Positions 1-7,307 of a stretch of DNA of 18,993 nucleotides are shown one piece after another (the stretch's first letter is position 1; each line of letters opens with the position of its first letter). Below the pieces are notes generated by a model. It did no database searches. It was not told where the DNA came from and worked only from the letters and a program-made list of their open reading frames with translations. Source of the DNA: Bacillota bacterium (GTDB taxonomy: Bacteria; Bacillota; Clostridia; Oscillospirales; Ruminococcaceae). A program made the translations under genes and the position numbers. The stretch is from the NCBI GenBank assembly GCA_023396215.1, contig JAEWWW010000128.1:1-18993 (forward strand). The letters run 5' to 3'.

Positions 1-6
1 GCGTTT

Positions 7-32
7 GTGGGGGAACCGTAGGTTCCTACCAC
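7..32. other. Inverted repeat / hairpin near window start
   Basis: GTGG-g-GGAACC, a GTA loop, then GGTTCC-ta-CCAC: ten paired bases interrupted by a small internal loop. No T-run follows on either strand, so it is not a clear intrinsic terminator. A further small palindrome, GCGGATAATCCGC, lies at 44-56. No gene is visible in bases 1-65; function unknown. Confidence 0.35.
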
Positions 33-65
33 ATTAGAGCGCAGCGGATAATCCGCCCGCAGGCG

Positions 66-115
66 GCACCAATCAAAAAACACCTGTCAATAGACTGGTG
101 TTTTTTGATTGGTGC
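66..115 (-). terminator. Intrinsic terminator of tRNA-Leu, overlapping the tRNA 3' end
   Basis: A perfect 19-bp inverted repeat: bases 66-84 pair with 97-115 around a 12-nt loop (85-96). Both arms hold an A6/T6 tract, so the structure could stop transcription from either side. Its promoter-proximal arm on the minus strand starts inside the acceptor end of the tRNA (110-115), so hairpin formation and the mature tRNA fold compete for the same bases. It most likely ends the tRNA transcript and sets up 3' processing. Confidence 0.75.
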
Positions 116-196
116 GGATGACAGGACTTGAACCTGCACGGGCTTAACTCCACTAGAACCTGAATCTAGCGCGTCTGCCAATTCCGCCACATCCGC
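110..196 (-). tRNA. tRNA-Leu (anticodon CAG), CCA encoded
   Basis: Read on the minus strand, the acceptor arm GCGGATG (from 196) pairs with CATCCGC ending at 114, followed by discriminator A (113) and an encoded CCA (112-110). The anticodon stem CTAGA/TCTAG encloses TTCAGGT, giving anticodon CAG, which reads CUG leucine codons. A long variable arm, typical of class II tRNA-Leu, and a T-arm with TTCAAGT are present. The total is 87 nt with CCA. It has its own promoter (209-238) and terminator (66-115) and is a single tRNA rather than part of an array. Confidence 0.95.
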
Positions 197-208
197 AAGT
201 GCTTAGTT

Positions 209-238
209 ATTATAGCACCTCCCCACCAGCATTGTCAA
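209..238 (-). promoter_or_regulatory. Consensus sigma-A promoter for tRNA-Leu, inside the ABC gene 3' end
   Basis: On the minus strand, -35 TTGACA (238-233) and -10 TATAAT (214-209) are separated by 18 bp. Both hexamers match the consensus perfectly. The expected start point, near 202, lies a few bases before the mature tRNA 5' end at 196. The TAA stop codon of the ABC ATPase (212-210) is embedded in the -10 box. Confidence 0.82.
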
Positions 239-941
239 TACAAAATGCGCCCGTTTTTGCACTTATTTTCGTATCCAGAATAATCCTGCCATCCCGCAAT
301 TCCACCTGCCTTGCGGCTGTGCCCGCCACCTGCGGGTCGTGGGTAATCAGGATGATGGTGCGCCCCTCGCGCCACAGGTCGAAGAGGATGCTCATCACCG
401 CCCGGCCCGAGCGTGTGTCAAGGTTCCCGGTGGGTTCGTCAGCCAAAATCACCGGCGGCTTGGCGGCGATAGCCCGGGCAATGGCCACCCGCTGCTGCTG
501 CCCCCCCGAAAGCTGGCTGGGCCGGTGGTGCAGCCGGTCGGCCAGCCCTACCCGCTCCAGCGCGCGGGCTGCCAGCGCCCGGCGCTCCCACTTATCCAGC
601 CTGCGGTATATCAGCGGCAGCTCCACGTTTTCGATGGCGCTGAGGCAGGCCACCAGATTAAACCCCTGAAAGATAAACCCTATCTGGTGGTTGCGTATGT
701 TGGAAAGCTCGTCGTCCCGCAGCTGTTCCACCTTTTTTTCGTCCAGCAGGTACTGCCCGGCGGTGGGCACATCCAAACAGCCGATGATGTTCATCAGGGT
801 AGATTTCCCCGAGCCCGACTGGCCCACCACCGCCACAAACTCCCCCCGATCTATCGAAAGATCCACCCGGTTGAGCGCCGCCACCTGGTGCTCGCCCCGC
901 GCATATATTTTGCTGATTTCTTTAAGCTCTACCAACGCCAT
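210..941 (-). CDS. ABC transporter ATP-binding protein, MacB/LolD family
   Basis: This 243-residue ATPase powers an ABC exporter or lipoprotein/peptide release system of the MacB/LolD/SalX type. From Met at 941, Walker A GQSGSGKS is at residues 40-47, the Q-loop Gln at 92, the signature LSGGQQ at 144-149, Walker B ILADEP near 165-170 and the H-loop His at 201. QSGSGKSTLMNIIGCLD and ADEPTGNLD are typical of this family. ATG at 941 was chosen because GGGGTG lies about 6 nt upstream; a GTG at 950 would add three residues. The family normally works with an FtsX-like permease, but none lies on either side within the window: downstream is tRNA-Leu and upstream is the carboxyltransferase operon. The partner may be left of base 1 or elsewhere, or the gene may be an orphan. 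Substrate unknown. Confidence 0.88.
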   Translation of the reverse strand: MALVELKEISKIYARGEHQVAALNRVDLSIDRGEFVAVVGQSGSGKSTLMNIIGCLDVPTAGQYLLDEKKVEQLRDDELSNIRNHQIGFIFQGFNLVACLSAIENVELPLIYRRLDKWERRALAARALERVGLADRLHHRPSQLSGGQQQRVAIARAIAAKPPVILADEPTGNLDTRSGRAVMSILFDLWREGRTIILITHDPQVAGTAARQVELRDGRIILDTKISAKTGAFCIDNAGGEVL

Positions 942-973
942 TGCAGCCACCCCGTATCAAAGGTTTTCTCGGG

Positions 974-1003
974 TTAGTATTGCCCAAAACGCCGCTAAAA
1001 CAA
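974..1003 (-). promoter_or_regulatory. Possible promoter for the ABC ATPase
   Basis: On the minus strand, TTGTTT (1003-998) and TACTAA (979-974) are 18 bp apart, about 30 bp upstream of the gene. The match is moderate. It would serve the ABC gene separately from the carboxyltransferase operon, whose likely terminator lies just upstream. Confidence 0.35.
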
Positions 1004-1100
1004 GCCGCGCAGATGACCGGCGCAAAAACAATTCTATTTTAAAAAGCGCGCAAAACGAAGTGCCCCCCATAAAGCCTGCCGCTATTCTCGGCAAGCGAAA

Positions 1101-1130
1101 CCGCCCGCCTGCCAAAGGGCAGACGGGCGG
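1101..1130 (-). terminator. Probable terminator of the carboxyltransferase operon
   Basis: A 13-bp GC-rich stem (1101-1113 with 1118-1130) encloses the 4-nt loop 1114-1117, about 20 bp after the carboxyltransferase stop codon. The pair 1108/1123 is a G-U wobble in the minus-strand RNA but a mismatch on the plus strand, which favours a minus-strand role. The T-run after the stem is short on the minus strand (GGTTTCG); the A-tract before it is longer. Confidence 0.55.
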
Positions 1131-1149
1131 TGACTTTTTTGTTTCTGCT

Positions 1150-2550
1150 TTAAACGGGATGCACCATATTTTCACGGTCGGCATGCTCGGCGTCTACGCC
1201 GTATTTTTTGTCGCGGCGCTTCTCAAAGAATTTGGTGGCAACCGCGCCAAACTGCGCGTAGCTCAGCACATCCTCCTCCTGCTCGGTCAGCTCGGGGGGC
1301 AGCTCTGCCCGCAGCTTCTCCAGCTCAGGGGGGATAATGTCGGCGGGGCGGCAGTCGATGGGCTCGTCGTCGCCGATAATCTTCTTGCGGAAAGCGGGGT
1401 CGATGGGCATCGGGGTGCGGCCATACTCGCCCCTGACCACGCCTTTAAACTCCTTGGTGACCATCTTGTAGCGCTCGCCGCCCAGCACGTTAAACACCGC
1501 CTGGGTGCCAACAATCTGGGATGTGGGGGTCACGAGGGGCGGATAGCCGGAATCCTCACGCACACGGGGCACCTCGTTGAGCACCTCGTCCAGCAGATGC
1601 TCTTTGCCCGCCTGCTTAAGCTGCGAAACAAGGTTGGAAAGCATGCCGCCCGGCACCTGATACAGCAGGGCGTTGGCATCCACTCCCAGCAGCTTGGGCT
1701 CCAGCAGGCCGCTTGCCAGGTATTTATTCCGCAGCTTGGCCACATGCTCGCGCACCACGTTCAGCTTCTTCTGGTCAAGGCCGGTGTCGTACTCGGTGCC
1801 TGCAAAAGCAGCCACCATCGACTCGGTGGCCGGGTGGGATGTTCCCAGCGCCAAGGGCGACATTGCGGTATCTATCATGTCGGCCCCCGCCTCAATCGCC
1901 TTGAGGTGGGCCATCGAAGCCAGACCCGAGGTGTAGTGCGAGTGGAACTGGATGGGGATTTTCACCGCTTTTTTGAGAGCGGCCACCAGCTCGCTGGCAG
2001 CATAAGGGGTGATAAGAGCGGCCATATCCTTGATGCAGATGGAGTCAGCACCCGCATCCTCCAGCTGCTTGGCATAGTTTACAAAGTATTCGGTGGTAAA
2101 AACCGGCCCGGTGGTGTAAGAGATGGCGCCCTGCAGGTGGGCCCCCACCTTTTTGGTGGCCTTGATGGCGCTTTCGAGGTTGCGGATGTCGTTGAGCGCG
2201 TCGAAGATGCGCAGGATATCGATGCCGTTCTCCACCATCTTGGCTACGAAATACTCCAGCACGTCGTCGGCATAGTGGCGGTAGCCCAGCATATTCTGGC
2301 CCCGGAACAGCATCTGGAGCTTGGTGTTGGGCATATGTTTGCGGATGATGCGTAGCCGGTCCCAGGGGTCTTCATCCAGAAAGCGCAGGCAGGCGTCAAA
2401 GGTGGCGCCGCCCCAAACCTCGGCGGAATAAAAACCCACATCGTCAATGGCCTCCAGCATGGGCAGCATCTCGTCGATGGTCATGCGGGTCGCAATCAGT
2501 GACTGGTGGGCGTCACGCAGCACTGTTTCGGTAATCTTAACTTTTGCCAT
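1150..2550 (-). CDS. oadA: Pyruvate/oxaloacetate carboxyltransferase subunit (OadA / transcarboxylase 5S type)
   Basis: This 466-residue enzyme of the DRE-TIM carboxyltransferase family moves a carboxyl group between biotin and pyruvate/oxaloacetate. The N-terminal LRDAHQS (residues 11-17) carries the metal-binding Asp13. Lys174 in CIKDMAALITP is the lysine that is carbamylated in this family. HSHYTSG (203-209) supplies the metal-binding His203 and His205. The C-terminal part is the conserved PYC_OADA domain, but there is no fused biotinyl domain: the protein ends soon after FFEKRRDKKYG. It therefore depends on the separate carrier encoded 83 bp upstream. The start is supported by AAAGGAGG 5 nt before ATG. 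It is the last gene of the operon and is followed by a hairpin terminator. The role could be transcarboxylase 5S-like, or the alpha subunit of a decarboxylase whose membrane parts lie elsewhere. Confidence 0.93.
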   Translation of the reverse strand: MAKVKITETVLRDAHQSLIATRMTIDEMLPMLEAIDDVGFYSAEVWGGATFDACLRFLDEDPWDRLRIIRKHMPNTKLQMLFRGQNMLGYRHYADDVLEYFVAKMVENGIDILRIFDALNDIRNLESAIKATKKVGAHLQGAISYTTGPVFTTEYFVNYAKQLEDAGADSICIKDMAALITPYAASELVAALKKAVKIPIQFHSHYTSGLASMAHLKAIEAGADMIDTAMSPLALGTSHPATESMVAAFAGTEYDTGLDQKKLNVVREHVAKLRNKYLASGLLEPKLLGVDANALLYQVPGGMLSNLVSQLKQAGKEHLLDEVLNEVPRVREDSGYPPLVTPTSQIVGTQAVFNVLGGERYKMVTKEFKGVVRGEYGRTPMPIDPAFRKKIIGDDEPIDCRPADIIPPELEKLRAELPPELTEQEEDVLSYAQFGAVATKFFEKRRDKKYGVDAEHADRENMVHPV

Positions 2551-2633
2551 ATTTGCCTCCTTTGCAATATCAGCAAATTTGAAGCCTGCTCTTCGGCCGC
2601 CGGTTCGGGCTTGGCCGCAGGCCCTAAGGGTTA

Positions 2634-3026
2634 TCAGCCGATAACCACCAGCAGCTGGCCGCTTTCAACCGAGTCGCCCTTTTTCACTGCGACTGCGGCC
2701 ACGGTGCCCCCCTCGGGAGCCATCACTTCATTTTCCATCTTCATGGCCTCCAGCAGCAGTAGGATGTCGCCCTTGTTAATCTGCTGGCCCACGCTGACCT
2801 TTACGTCGACGATGGTGCCGGGCATGGGGGCGTTAACCTTCACGCCGTCGGCAGGAGCAGCTGCCGGCGCCGGGGCAGGCGCGGGGGCTGCCGCAGGGGC
2901 GGGGGCAGCTACGGGCGCTGCCACAGGGGCAGGCGCGGCCACAGGGGCGGGGGCTGCGCCGGGGGCCAGCTCTTCTACCTGCACGTCATAGGCTTTGCCG
3001 TTGACCACTATATTAAATCTTTTCAC
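2634..3026 (-). CDS. Biotin carboxyl carrier protein (transcarboxylase 1.3S / gamma type)
   Basis: This 130-residue free biotin carrier shuttles carboxyl groups between the two carboxyltransferases encoded on either side. It has a short N-terminal strand domain (MKRFNIVVNGKAYDVQVEEL), a flexible Ala/Pro/Val linker at about residues 21-60, and a C-terminal biotinyl domain with EAMKMEN, where Lys96 is the expected biotinylation site. The GTG at 3026 was chosen as start because AGAGGTG lies 9 nt upstream and MKRFNIVVNGK matches the usual N-terminus. An upstream in-frame GTG at 3038 has no properly spaced site. It is the middle gene of a three-gene operon. No biotin ligase is encoded in the window, so BirA must act from elsewhere. 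Confidence 0.93.
   Translation of the reverse strand: MKRFNIVVNGKAYDVQVEELAPGAAPAPVAAPAPVAAPVAAPAPAAAPAPAPAPAAAPADGVKVNAPMPGTIVDVKVSVGQQINKGDILLLLEAMKMENEVMAPEGGTVAAVAVKKGDSVESGQLLVVIG
2850..2963 (-). repeat. Low-complexity Ala/Pro linker-coding repeat in the biotin carrier
   Basis: Imperfect short repeats of GGGGCAGGCGCGGCC / GGGGCGGGGGCTG type encode about 38 residues that are almost only Ala, Pro and Val. Such swinging-arm linkers are common in biotinyl and lipoyl carriers. The repeated DNA is prone to length change by slippage. Confidence 0.7.
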
Positions 3027-3117
3027 GATATGATGCACCTCTCTTTTATTTAGAACCTGTTTTCATCGGTAACCGGTGCCCGCGCGCCGTCAGAACAGCC
3101 CTTGGGGCAACGGGAAT

Positions 3118-4518
3118 TTACATGGGGATATTGCCGTGCTTCTTGGGCAGCTTGTGCTCCCGCTTGGAGGCCAGCACATCCAAAGCAGCGACAACCGCCG
3201 CCCGGGTGGTCTGGGGCTCAATGATGTTATCCACGGCGCCGCCACGGGCCGCCGCCAGCGCCGAGGCCTTTGTGGCTTTATACTCCGCCACCGCCTGTTC
3301 GCGGCTGGTGCCGGCGTTAACCGCCTCGCTGCCCATCAGGGCCACCGCGGTTTCGGGCTCAAGGGCGGATATCACCGCGCCGGGCCACGCAAACACCATA
3401 TCGGCGCCCGCGCCTCTGCCCGCCAGCGCCACATAAGCGGCGCCGCATGCCTCGCCGGCAATCACCGATATCTTGGGGGTGGTGGCTTCGGCATAAACGT
3501 GGGTCAGCTTAGCCGCCTCGCGGATGCTGCCTGCCAGCTCGCCTTTGGAGCTCTGCTCAAAGCCGGGGGTATTCACCAGCGTAACCACCGGGATGTGGAA
3601 AGCGTCGCAAAGGGCCACAAACCGGGCCAGCTTTGCGCTGTCGTCTGCGGTCAGCCGCACACCTTTGGTGGCAGCCAGACCGGCGGTTGTGCCGCTCACG
3701 GTCGCAAAAGCGGTGTAGACCCCCTCGCCAAAGGCTGCCTGAAGCTCGGTGGCGCTGCCTGCGTCCGCAATGCCGGCTGCCGCCGCCGCCATATTTTCGG
3801 CGTCAAAGGCCGGGGCTGCGGGCTCGCCAAACTCAAAGGCAAGGGCTGTCTCCAGATTGTTTGCCGGCAACATCGCCAAAAGCTTGCGGGCGGCTTCCAC
3901 CGCCGCTTTGTCGTCGGCCGCGGTCAGGTGGGCCACACCGGCCCTGGCTGCGTTGGCGGCGCTGCCCGCGCCGGGGGTGTTATCCCCTTTGGCTTTTGCC
4001 ACAAAAGGCGGGGTTAAAAACAGTTCGGCCTTTTCGCTCATTATTACAAGGTCGGCGCTGCATGCCGCTATCGCCGCCGCACCGGCGCAAACCCCCGCCA
4101 CGATTGCAACCTGAGGCACCACGCCCGAAAGATTGCCCGCCGCTTTTAGGAGCTCGCCATAACCGGCCAGCGCCTCGTCGGCCTCAGCCAACCGCGCGCC
4201 CATCGAGTCGTAGATACCCACCACCGGACACCCGGTTTTCAGCGCCAGCTCGTACACCTTTTTAATCTTCGCCCACTGGGCCCGGCCCATGGCTCCGCTT
4301 TCATCCTGTACATTCTGTGAGAAAGCGTAGACCACTCCTCCGTTGACGGTGCCATACCCTGTGACCACCCCGGCCCTGCCTGTCGGCGAAACCACAAAGG
4401 GGTCCATCTCGGTAAAACTGCCTTCGTCAAACAGCTGCTGCAACCGGGTGCGGGCATCGCTGGCCACAGAAATTTCCGCTTTTGCCTGTTCTAAAATTTC
4501 CAATGCGCTGCCACCCAT
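3118..4518 (-). CDS. Acyl-CoA carboxyltransferase (transcarboxylase 12S / MmdA / PccB-like)
   Basis: This 466-residue crotonase-fold carboxyltransferase is the expected acyl-CoA-side partner of the biotin carrier. Family marks are YAFSQN (64-69), LAGYGELLKAAGNLSGVVPQ (about 117-136), VCAGAAA (143-149), VTLVNTPGF (312-320), IAGEACGAAYVAL (353-365), FAWPGAVISALEPETAV (376-392) and the C-terminal KKHGNIPM. ATG at 4518 was chosen because GGAGG lies 7 nt upstream; an in-frame ATG at 4536 has no ribosome site. It is about 45-50 residues shorter than typical MmdA/PccB, with the loss in the middle (about residues 230-285). The first oxyanion-hole segment reads GVCAGAAA where GPCAGG is usual. The acyl-CoA substrate (propionyl/methylmalonyl, glutaconyl or acetyl) cannot be set from sequence. 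It is the first gene of the operon. Confidence 0.88.
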   Translation of the reverse strand: MGGSALEILEQAKAEISVASDARTRLQQLFDEGSFTEMDPFVVSPTGRAGVVTGYGTVNGGVVYAFSQNVQDESGAMGRAQWAKIKKVYELALKTGCPVVGIYDSMGARLAEADEALAGYGELLKAAGNLSGVVPQVAIVAGVCAGAAAIAACSADLVIMSEKAELFLTPPFVAKAKGDNTPGAGSAANAARAGVAHLTAADDKAAVEAARKLLAMLPANNLETALAFEFGEPAAPAFDAENMAAAAAGIADAGSATELQAAFGEGVYTAFATVSGTTAGLAATKGVRLTADDSAKLARFVALCDAFHIPVVTLVNTPGFEQSSKGELAGSIREAAKLTHVYAEATTPKISVIAGEACGAAYVALAGRGAGADMVFAWPGAVISALEPETAVALMGSEAVNAGTSREQAVAEYKATKASALAAARGGAVDNIIEPQTTRAAVVAALDVLASKREHKLPKKHGNIPM

Positions 4519-4580
4519 TCTCTGTCCTCCGTTCATTGTTAAGTTAGAATACCATAGAATATTAAAATTTTTCCCATTTT

Positions 4581-4609
4581 ATTATATAACAAATGTCTAA
4601 ATGCTACAA
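4581..4609 (-). promoter_or_regulatory. Promoter of the carboxyltransferase operon
   Basis: On the minus strand a perfect -10 TATAAT (4586-4581) lies 17 bp from TTGTAG (4609-4604), in a conspicuously AT-rich stretch. Two TTGACA hexamers (4624-4619 and 4616-4611) lie just upstream but are 24 bp or more from this -10. The leader to the ATG at 4518 is about 55 nt. Confidence 0.6.
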
Positions 4610-4628
4610 GTGTCAAGTTGTCAAAAAA

Positions 4629-5006
4629 TTATCTTATTTCTTCAGAAATCTGACGGCAGCCCCGTGCAAAAAAGCCTTGTATATCGGCCGGGGTACCCGG
4701 CGGCGGGTAGCCCAGCCGCTCCAGCTGCCCGGCCCACCCCTGCATCGAGGAGGCAAAGCAAAACCGGACAAGCCCTGCCGCGGCACCCCGGTTGAGGGCC
4801 GCCCGCAGCAATCCGTCCAAAAGCGCCGGGGGGCAGTCTGTGCCAAGCAGCTCCAGCTCCTCCCCGGCAGCCCGGAACAGGACAAAGCCTGCCCCGCAGC
4901 CACCCTCGACTGCCTGGCAGGCCATGACGCCTGTTTCATACGGTATCTTTGCTTCGGCGCAGAAGCGCCGCGCCTCATCTGTGTCGGCAAGACGTATCAC
5001 CAGCAT
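4629..5006 (-). CDS. Small GNAT-like hypothetical protein
   Basis: A 125-residue protein starting MLVIRLADTDEARRFCAEAK, with a start 8 bp after the stop of the pseudouridine synthase gene and GGGAGG about 11 nt upstream, so it is translationally linked to that gene. The block GEELELLGTDCPPALLDGLLRAALNRGAAAGLVRF looks like the strand-helix-strand core of short GNAT proteins in Clostridia, but the acetyl-CoA loop (Q/RxxGxG/A) is not obvious. Enzymatic activity is therefore uncertain. Its last codons form a small hairpin (ATTTCTgaAGAAAT), and a T6 run follows the stop codon, which may act as a weak terminator. Confidence 0.6.
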   Translation of the reverse strand: MLVIRLADTDEARRFCAEAKIPYETGVMACQAVEGGCGAGFVLFRAAGEELELLGTDCPPALLDGLLRAALNRGAAAGLVRFCFASSMQGWAGQLERLGYPPPGTPADIQGFFARGCRQISEEIR

Positions 5007-5014
5007 AGCAAAAG

Positions 5015-5947
5015 CTACCTCCCGCCCTTGCCGCTCTGGCGGGGGCCTTTGCGCACTGCCTGACCGCCGCCCGCGCCGCCTGCGCCATAGGGCCTGCCGC
5101 CCCGGCTCTTGGGGGAGGCAAAGCCGCTCTTCTCGCCGGGCCGGGCTGCCCGCTGCCCTCTGGGCGCGGCTGCTTTGGCCGCCCGGGGGCCTCTCTCCAC
5201 CGGCTGCTCGATGGTCTTGGAGGCATTGCGCAGCGCCCCCACCTCGGCGGGGGTCAGCTCGCGCCATTTGCCGGGCTGCAGCATCCCCAGCTTAATCGGG
5301 CCCACCGAGGTACGCCGCAGCCGGGCAACCTCCAGCCCCACCGCCTCGCACATGCGGCGAACCTGCCGGTTTTTGCCCTCTTCAATGGTAATCTGTATCA
5401 CGGCGCGGCCGGGCTGCTTGTCCAGCACCAGCACCTGTGCCGGGCCGCTGGTTTCGCCCTCGCCGATATCCACCCCCGCGCCCAGCTGCGCCGCCTGCTC
5501 GTCGGTGATATCGGGGCGCACCGTCACCCGGTAGCTCTTTTTTACATGGTGGCTGGGGTGCATGATAAAGTTGGCGAATTCGCCGTCGTTGGTCAGCAGC
5601 AGCAGCCCCTCGCTCAGCTTATCCAGACGGCCCACCGGGTACACCCGCTGGGGCAGGTCGGCTATCAGCTCGGTGATGCACTTGCGGCCCAGCTCGTCGC
5701 TGGTGGTGGTCACATAGCCCCGGGGCTTGTGAAGGATTAAGTACAGGTTGTGTTTTTTGCGCGCAAACTGCACCGGCTCGCCGTCGATGGCCAGATGGTC
5801 GCGGGCCGGGTTCACCGGGTGCCCCAGCCTTGCGGGGCGGCCGTTGACGGTGATGCGCCCCTGCCTGATGTATTCCTCTGCCTTGCGGCGTGAAAGCACC
5901 CCGTTGTCCGAAAGGGCTTTTTGTATCCTGATTGTATTATCCGACAT
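5015..5947 (-). CDS. rluB: rRNA pseudouridine synthase, RluB/RsuA family
   Basis: This 310-residue enzyme isomerises a uridine in ribosomal RNA, probably in 23S given its position in a scpAB-linked group. The N-terminal S4 RNA-binding domain spans about residues 5-60 (IRIQKALSDNGVLSRRKAEE). The catalytic motif GRLDKLSEGLLLLTNDG has Asp109, and KNRQVRRMCEAVG (192-204) is the conserved C-terminal motif. From about residue 245 a basic Arg/Gly/Pro-rich tail of some 65 residues is added, probably a disordered RNA-binding extension. The start at 5947 has GAGG 8 nt upstream; an upstream ATG at 5980 has no clear site. RsuA-type 16S activity cannot be excluded. Confidence 0.92.
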   Translation of the reverse strand: MSDNTIRIQKALSDNGVLSRRKAEEYIRQGRITVNGRPARLGHPVNPARDHLAIDGEPVQFARKKHNLYLILHKPRGYVTTTSDELGRKCITELIADLPQRVYPVGRLDKLSEGLLLLTNDGEFANFIMHPSHHVKKSYRVTVRPDITDEQAAQLGAGVDIGEGETSGPAQVLVLDKQPGRAVIQITIEEGKNRQVRRMCEAVGLEVARLRRTSVGPIKLGMLQPGKWRELTPAEVGALRNASKTIEQPVERGPRAAKAAAPRGQRAARPGEKSGFASPKSRGGRPYGAGGAGGGQAVRKGPRQSGKGGR

Positions 5948-6062
5948 CTTTATACCTCTTGTTTTATAATGCAGGGGCATTTTACCGCCCCATCTTTAAA
6001 ATCCAGGCTCCCCGGTGGGGAATATTGCAACGCCATCGCTCCGGTTACAGAGATATCTGGCG

Positions 6063-7226
6063 CTAATTTTCTTTTGTAAAAATGCCCTTCAGCAGCCCCG
6101 AAATCCAGCGCCACAGGCTGAAGGGCTGCTTTTCGGGGTGGGCCAGCGCCACCTCCTCGGCGGCCAGCAGGCTTTGGGTAAAGACCACCACCTCGCCCAC
6201 GGTGCAAACCACCTCGCCCAGCAGGTCGCCCTGCTCCACCGGGGCGTAAACAAAGGGCGGCACCCGCACTTCCACCTGCAGCAGCGCCGCTTCCTCGGCG
6301 GTCAGGGTCAGCAGGCCGGGCGGCTGCAGGATAGCCCCCACCTTCTGGGCGGCGCCCCCGGTGACATCCACCCCAAGCCCTTCGGTGTAGCGGCTCAGGT
6401 CCACCGGCTCCAGCAGCTCATAGCCCTTGTTGTACAGCTTGCGGTGCAGGTTCCAGTCGTCGGCAGCCCCCAGCGTCGCGCATATCAGGGTAACCCCTTC
6501 CCGCTTCGCCACCGATACCAGACAGCGGCCCGATTTTTCGGTAAAGCCGGTTTTGCCGCCGATAACCCCGTCGCTGCCGTCCAGCAGCCGGTTATGGTTG
6601 GTCAGCCAGCGGTCATAGGGCGGGTTGCCGTAGCTTAATTTAACCCTTTTGGCAGCGGTAATCTCGGCAAAATCCGGGTTTTTCATCGCCTCCCGGGTCA
6701 GCATCGCCATGTCGTAGGCGGAGGAGTAGTGGTTCTCGCCATCCAGCCCCGAGGGGGTGGCGAAGCTGGTGTTCTGCAGACCCAGCTCGGCGGCCTTGCG
6801 GTTCATCAGCGCCACAAAATCCGGCACCGAACCGGCCACCCGCACCGCCGCGGCGTTGGCGGCGTCGTTGCCCGAGGGCAGCATCATGCCGTAGCAAAGG
6901 GCGCGCAGCGTCACCGTGTCGCCCGCCTGCAGCCCCATCGAGGAGCCCTCTGTCCTGATGGCATCCGCCTCCACCACAAAGGGAGTGTCAAGGTCGCCAT
7001 GCTCCAGCGCCAGCAGGGTGGACATAATCTTGGTGGTGCTGGCCATGGGGGTGCGCTTGTGGGCGTTGTGCTCAAAGAGCACCCGGCCCGAATGCGCCTC
7101 AATTAAAACCGCCGATTTTGCAATCGGCTGCACATCCTCAATGAGCGGCGCGGCTTCGGTTATCCCAGACAGGCAGAGCCCGGCGGCCAATAGACCTGTC
7201 AACATTTTGGCGACATACAATCTCAT
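6063..7226 (-). CDS. dacF: D-alanyl-D-alanine carboxypeptidase, peptidase S11 (DacF/DacB type)
   Basis: This 387-residue penicillin-binding protein removes the terminal D-Ala from peptidoglycan stem peptides outside the membrane. A signal peptide covers about residues 1-25 (MRLYVAKMLTGLLAAGLCLSG). Catalytic motifs are Ser63-x-x-Lys66 (STTK), SGN (118-120) and KTG (225-227), all intact. A C-terminal beta-rich domain (about 285-360) ends in an amphipathic segment, FSLWRWISGLLKGIFTKEN, of the kind that anchors PBP5-type enzymes to the membrane. The start at 7226 is fixed by GGGAGG 7 nt upstream. In Bacillus dacB and dacF act in spore cortex modification; next to ytfJ and scpAB the same role is likely, though a vegetative DacA-like role is possible. 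Confidence 0.92.
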   Translation of the reverse strand: MRLYVAKMLTGLLAAGLCLSGITEAAPLIEDVQPIAKSAVLIEAHSGRVLFEHNAHKRTPMASTTKIMSTLLALEHGDLDTPFVVEADAIRTEGSSMGLQAGDTVTLRALCYGMMLPSGNDAANAAAVRVAGSVPDFVALMNRKAAELGLQNTSFATPSGLDGENHYSSAYDMAMLTREAMKNPDFAEITAAKRVKLSYGNPPYDRWLTNHNRLLDGSDGVIGGKTGFTEKSGRCLVSVAKREGVTLICATLGAADDWNLHRKLYNKGYELLEPVDLSRYTEGLGVDVTGGAAQKVGAILQPPGLLTLTAEEAALLQVEVRVPPFVYAPVEQGDLLGEVVCTVGEVVVFTQSLLAAEEVALAHPEKQPFSLWRWISGLLKGIFTKEN

Positions 7227-7307
7227 AAACAACCTCCCACCCGCGAGCGGCAAAATCCGGTCAAGGCATGCTTAAACGCAGGGGAATCCCCGGGTTTTAA
7301 ACAGCTT

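Noticed and set aside
1..65. Clustered palindromes at the left edge as a possible riboswitch or attachment site
   Set aside because: No known riboswitch features, no T-run and no integrase gene; only the hairpin itself is supported.
691..2355. A 554-codon plus-strand frame antisense to the carboxyltransferase gene
   Set aside because: It runs through the ABC gene, a terminator and the highly conserved carboxyltransferase gene in antisense; a codon-bias shadow.
4611..4624. Two TTGACA hexamers in tandem upstream of the carboxyltransferase operon
   Set aside because: Both are 24 bp or more from the TATAAT at 4586-4581, too far to be its -35; TTGTAG at 17 bp fits better.
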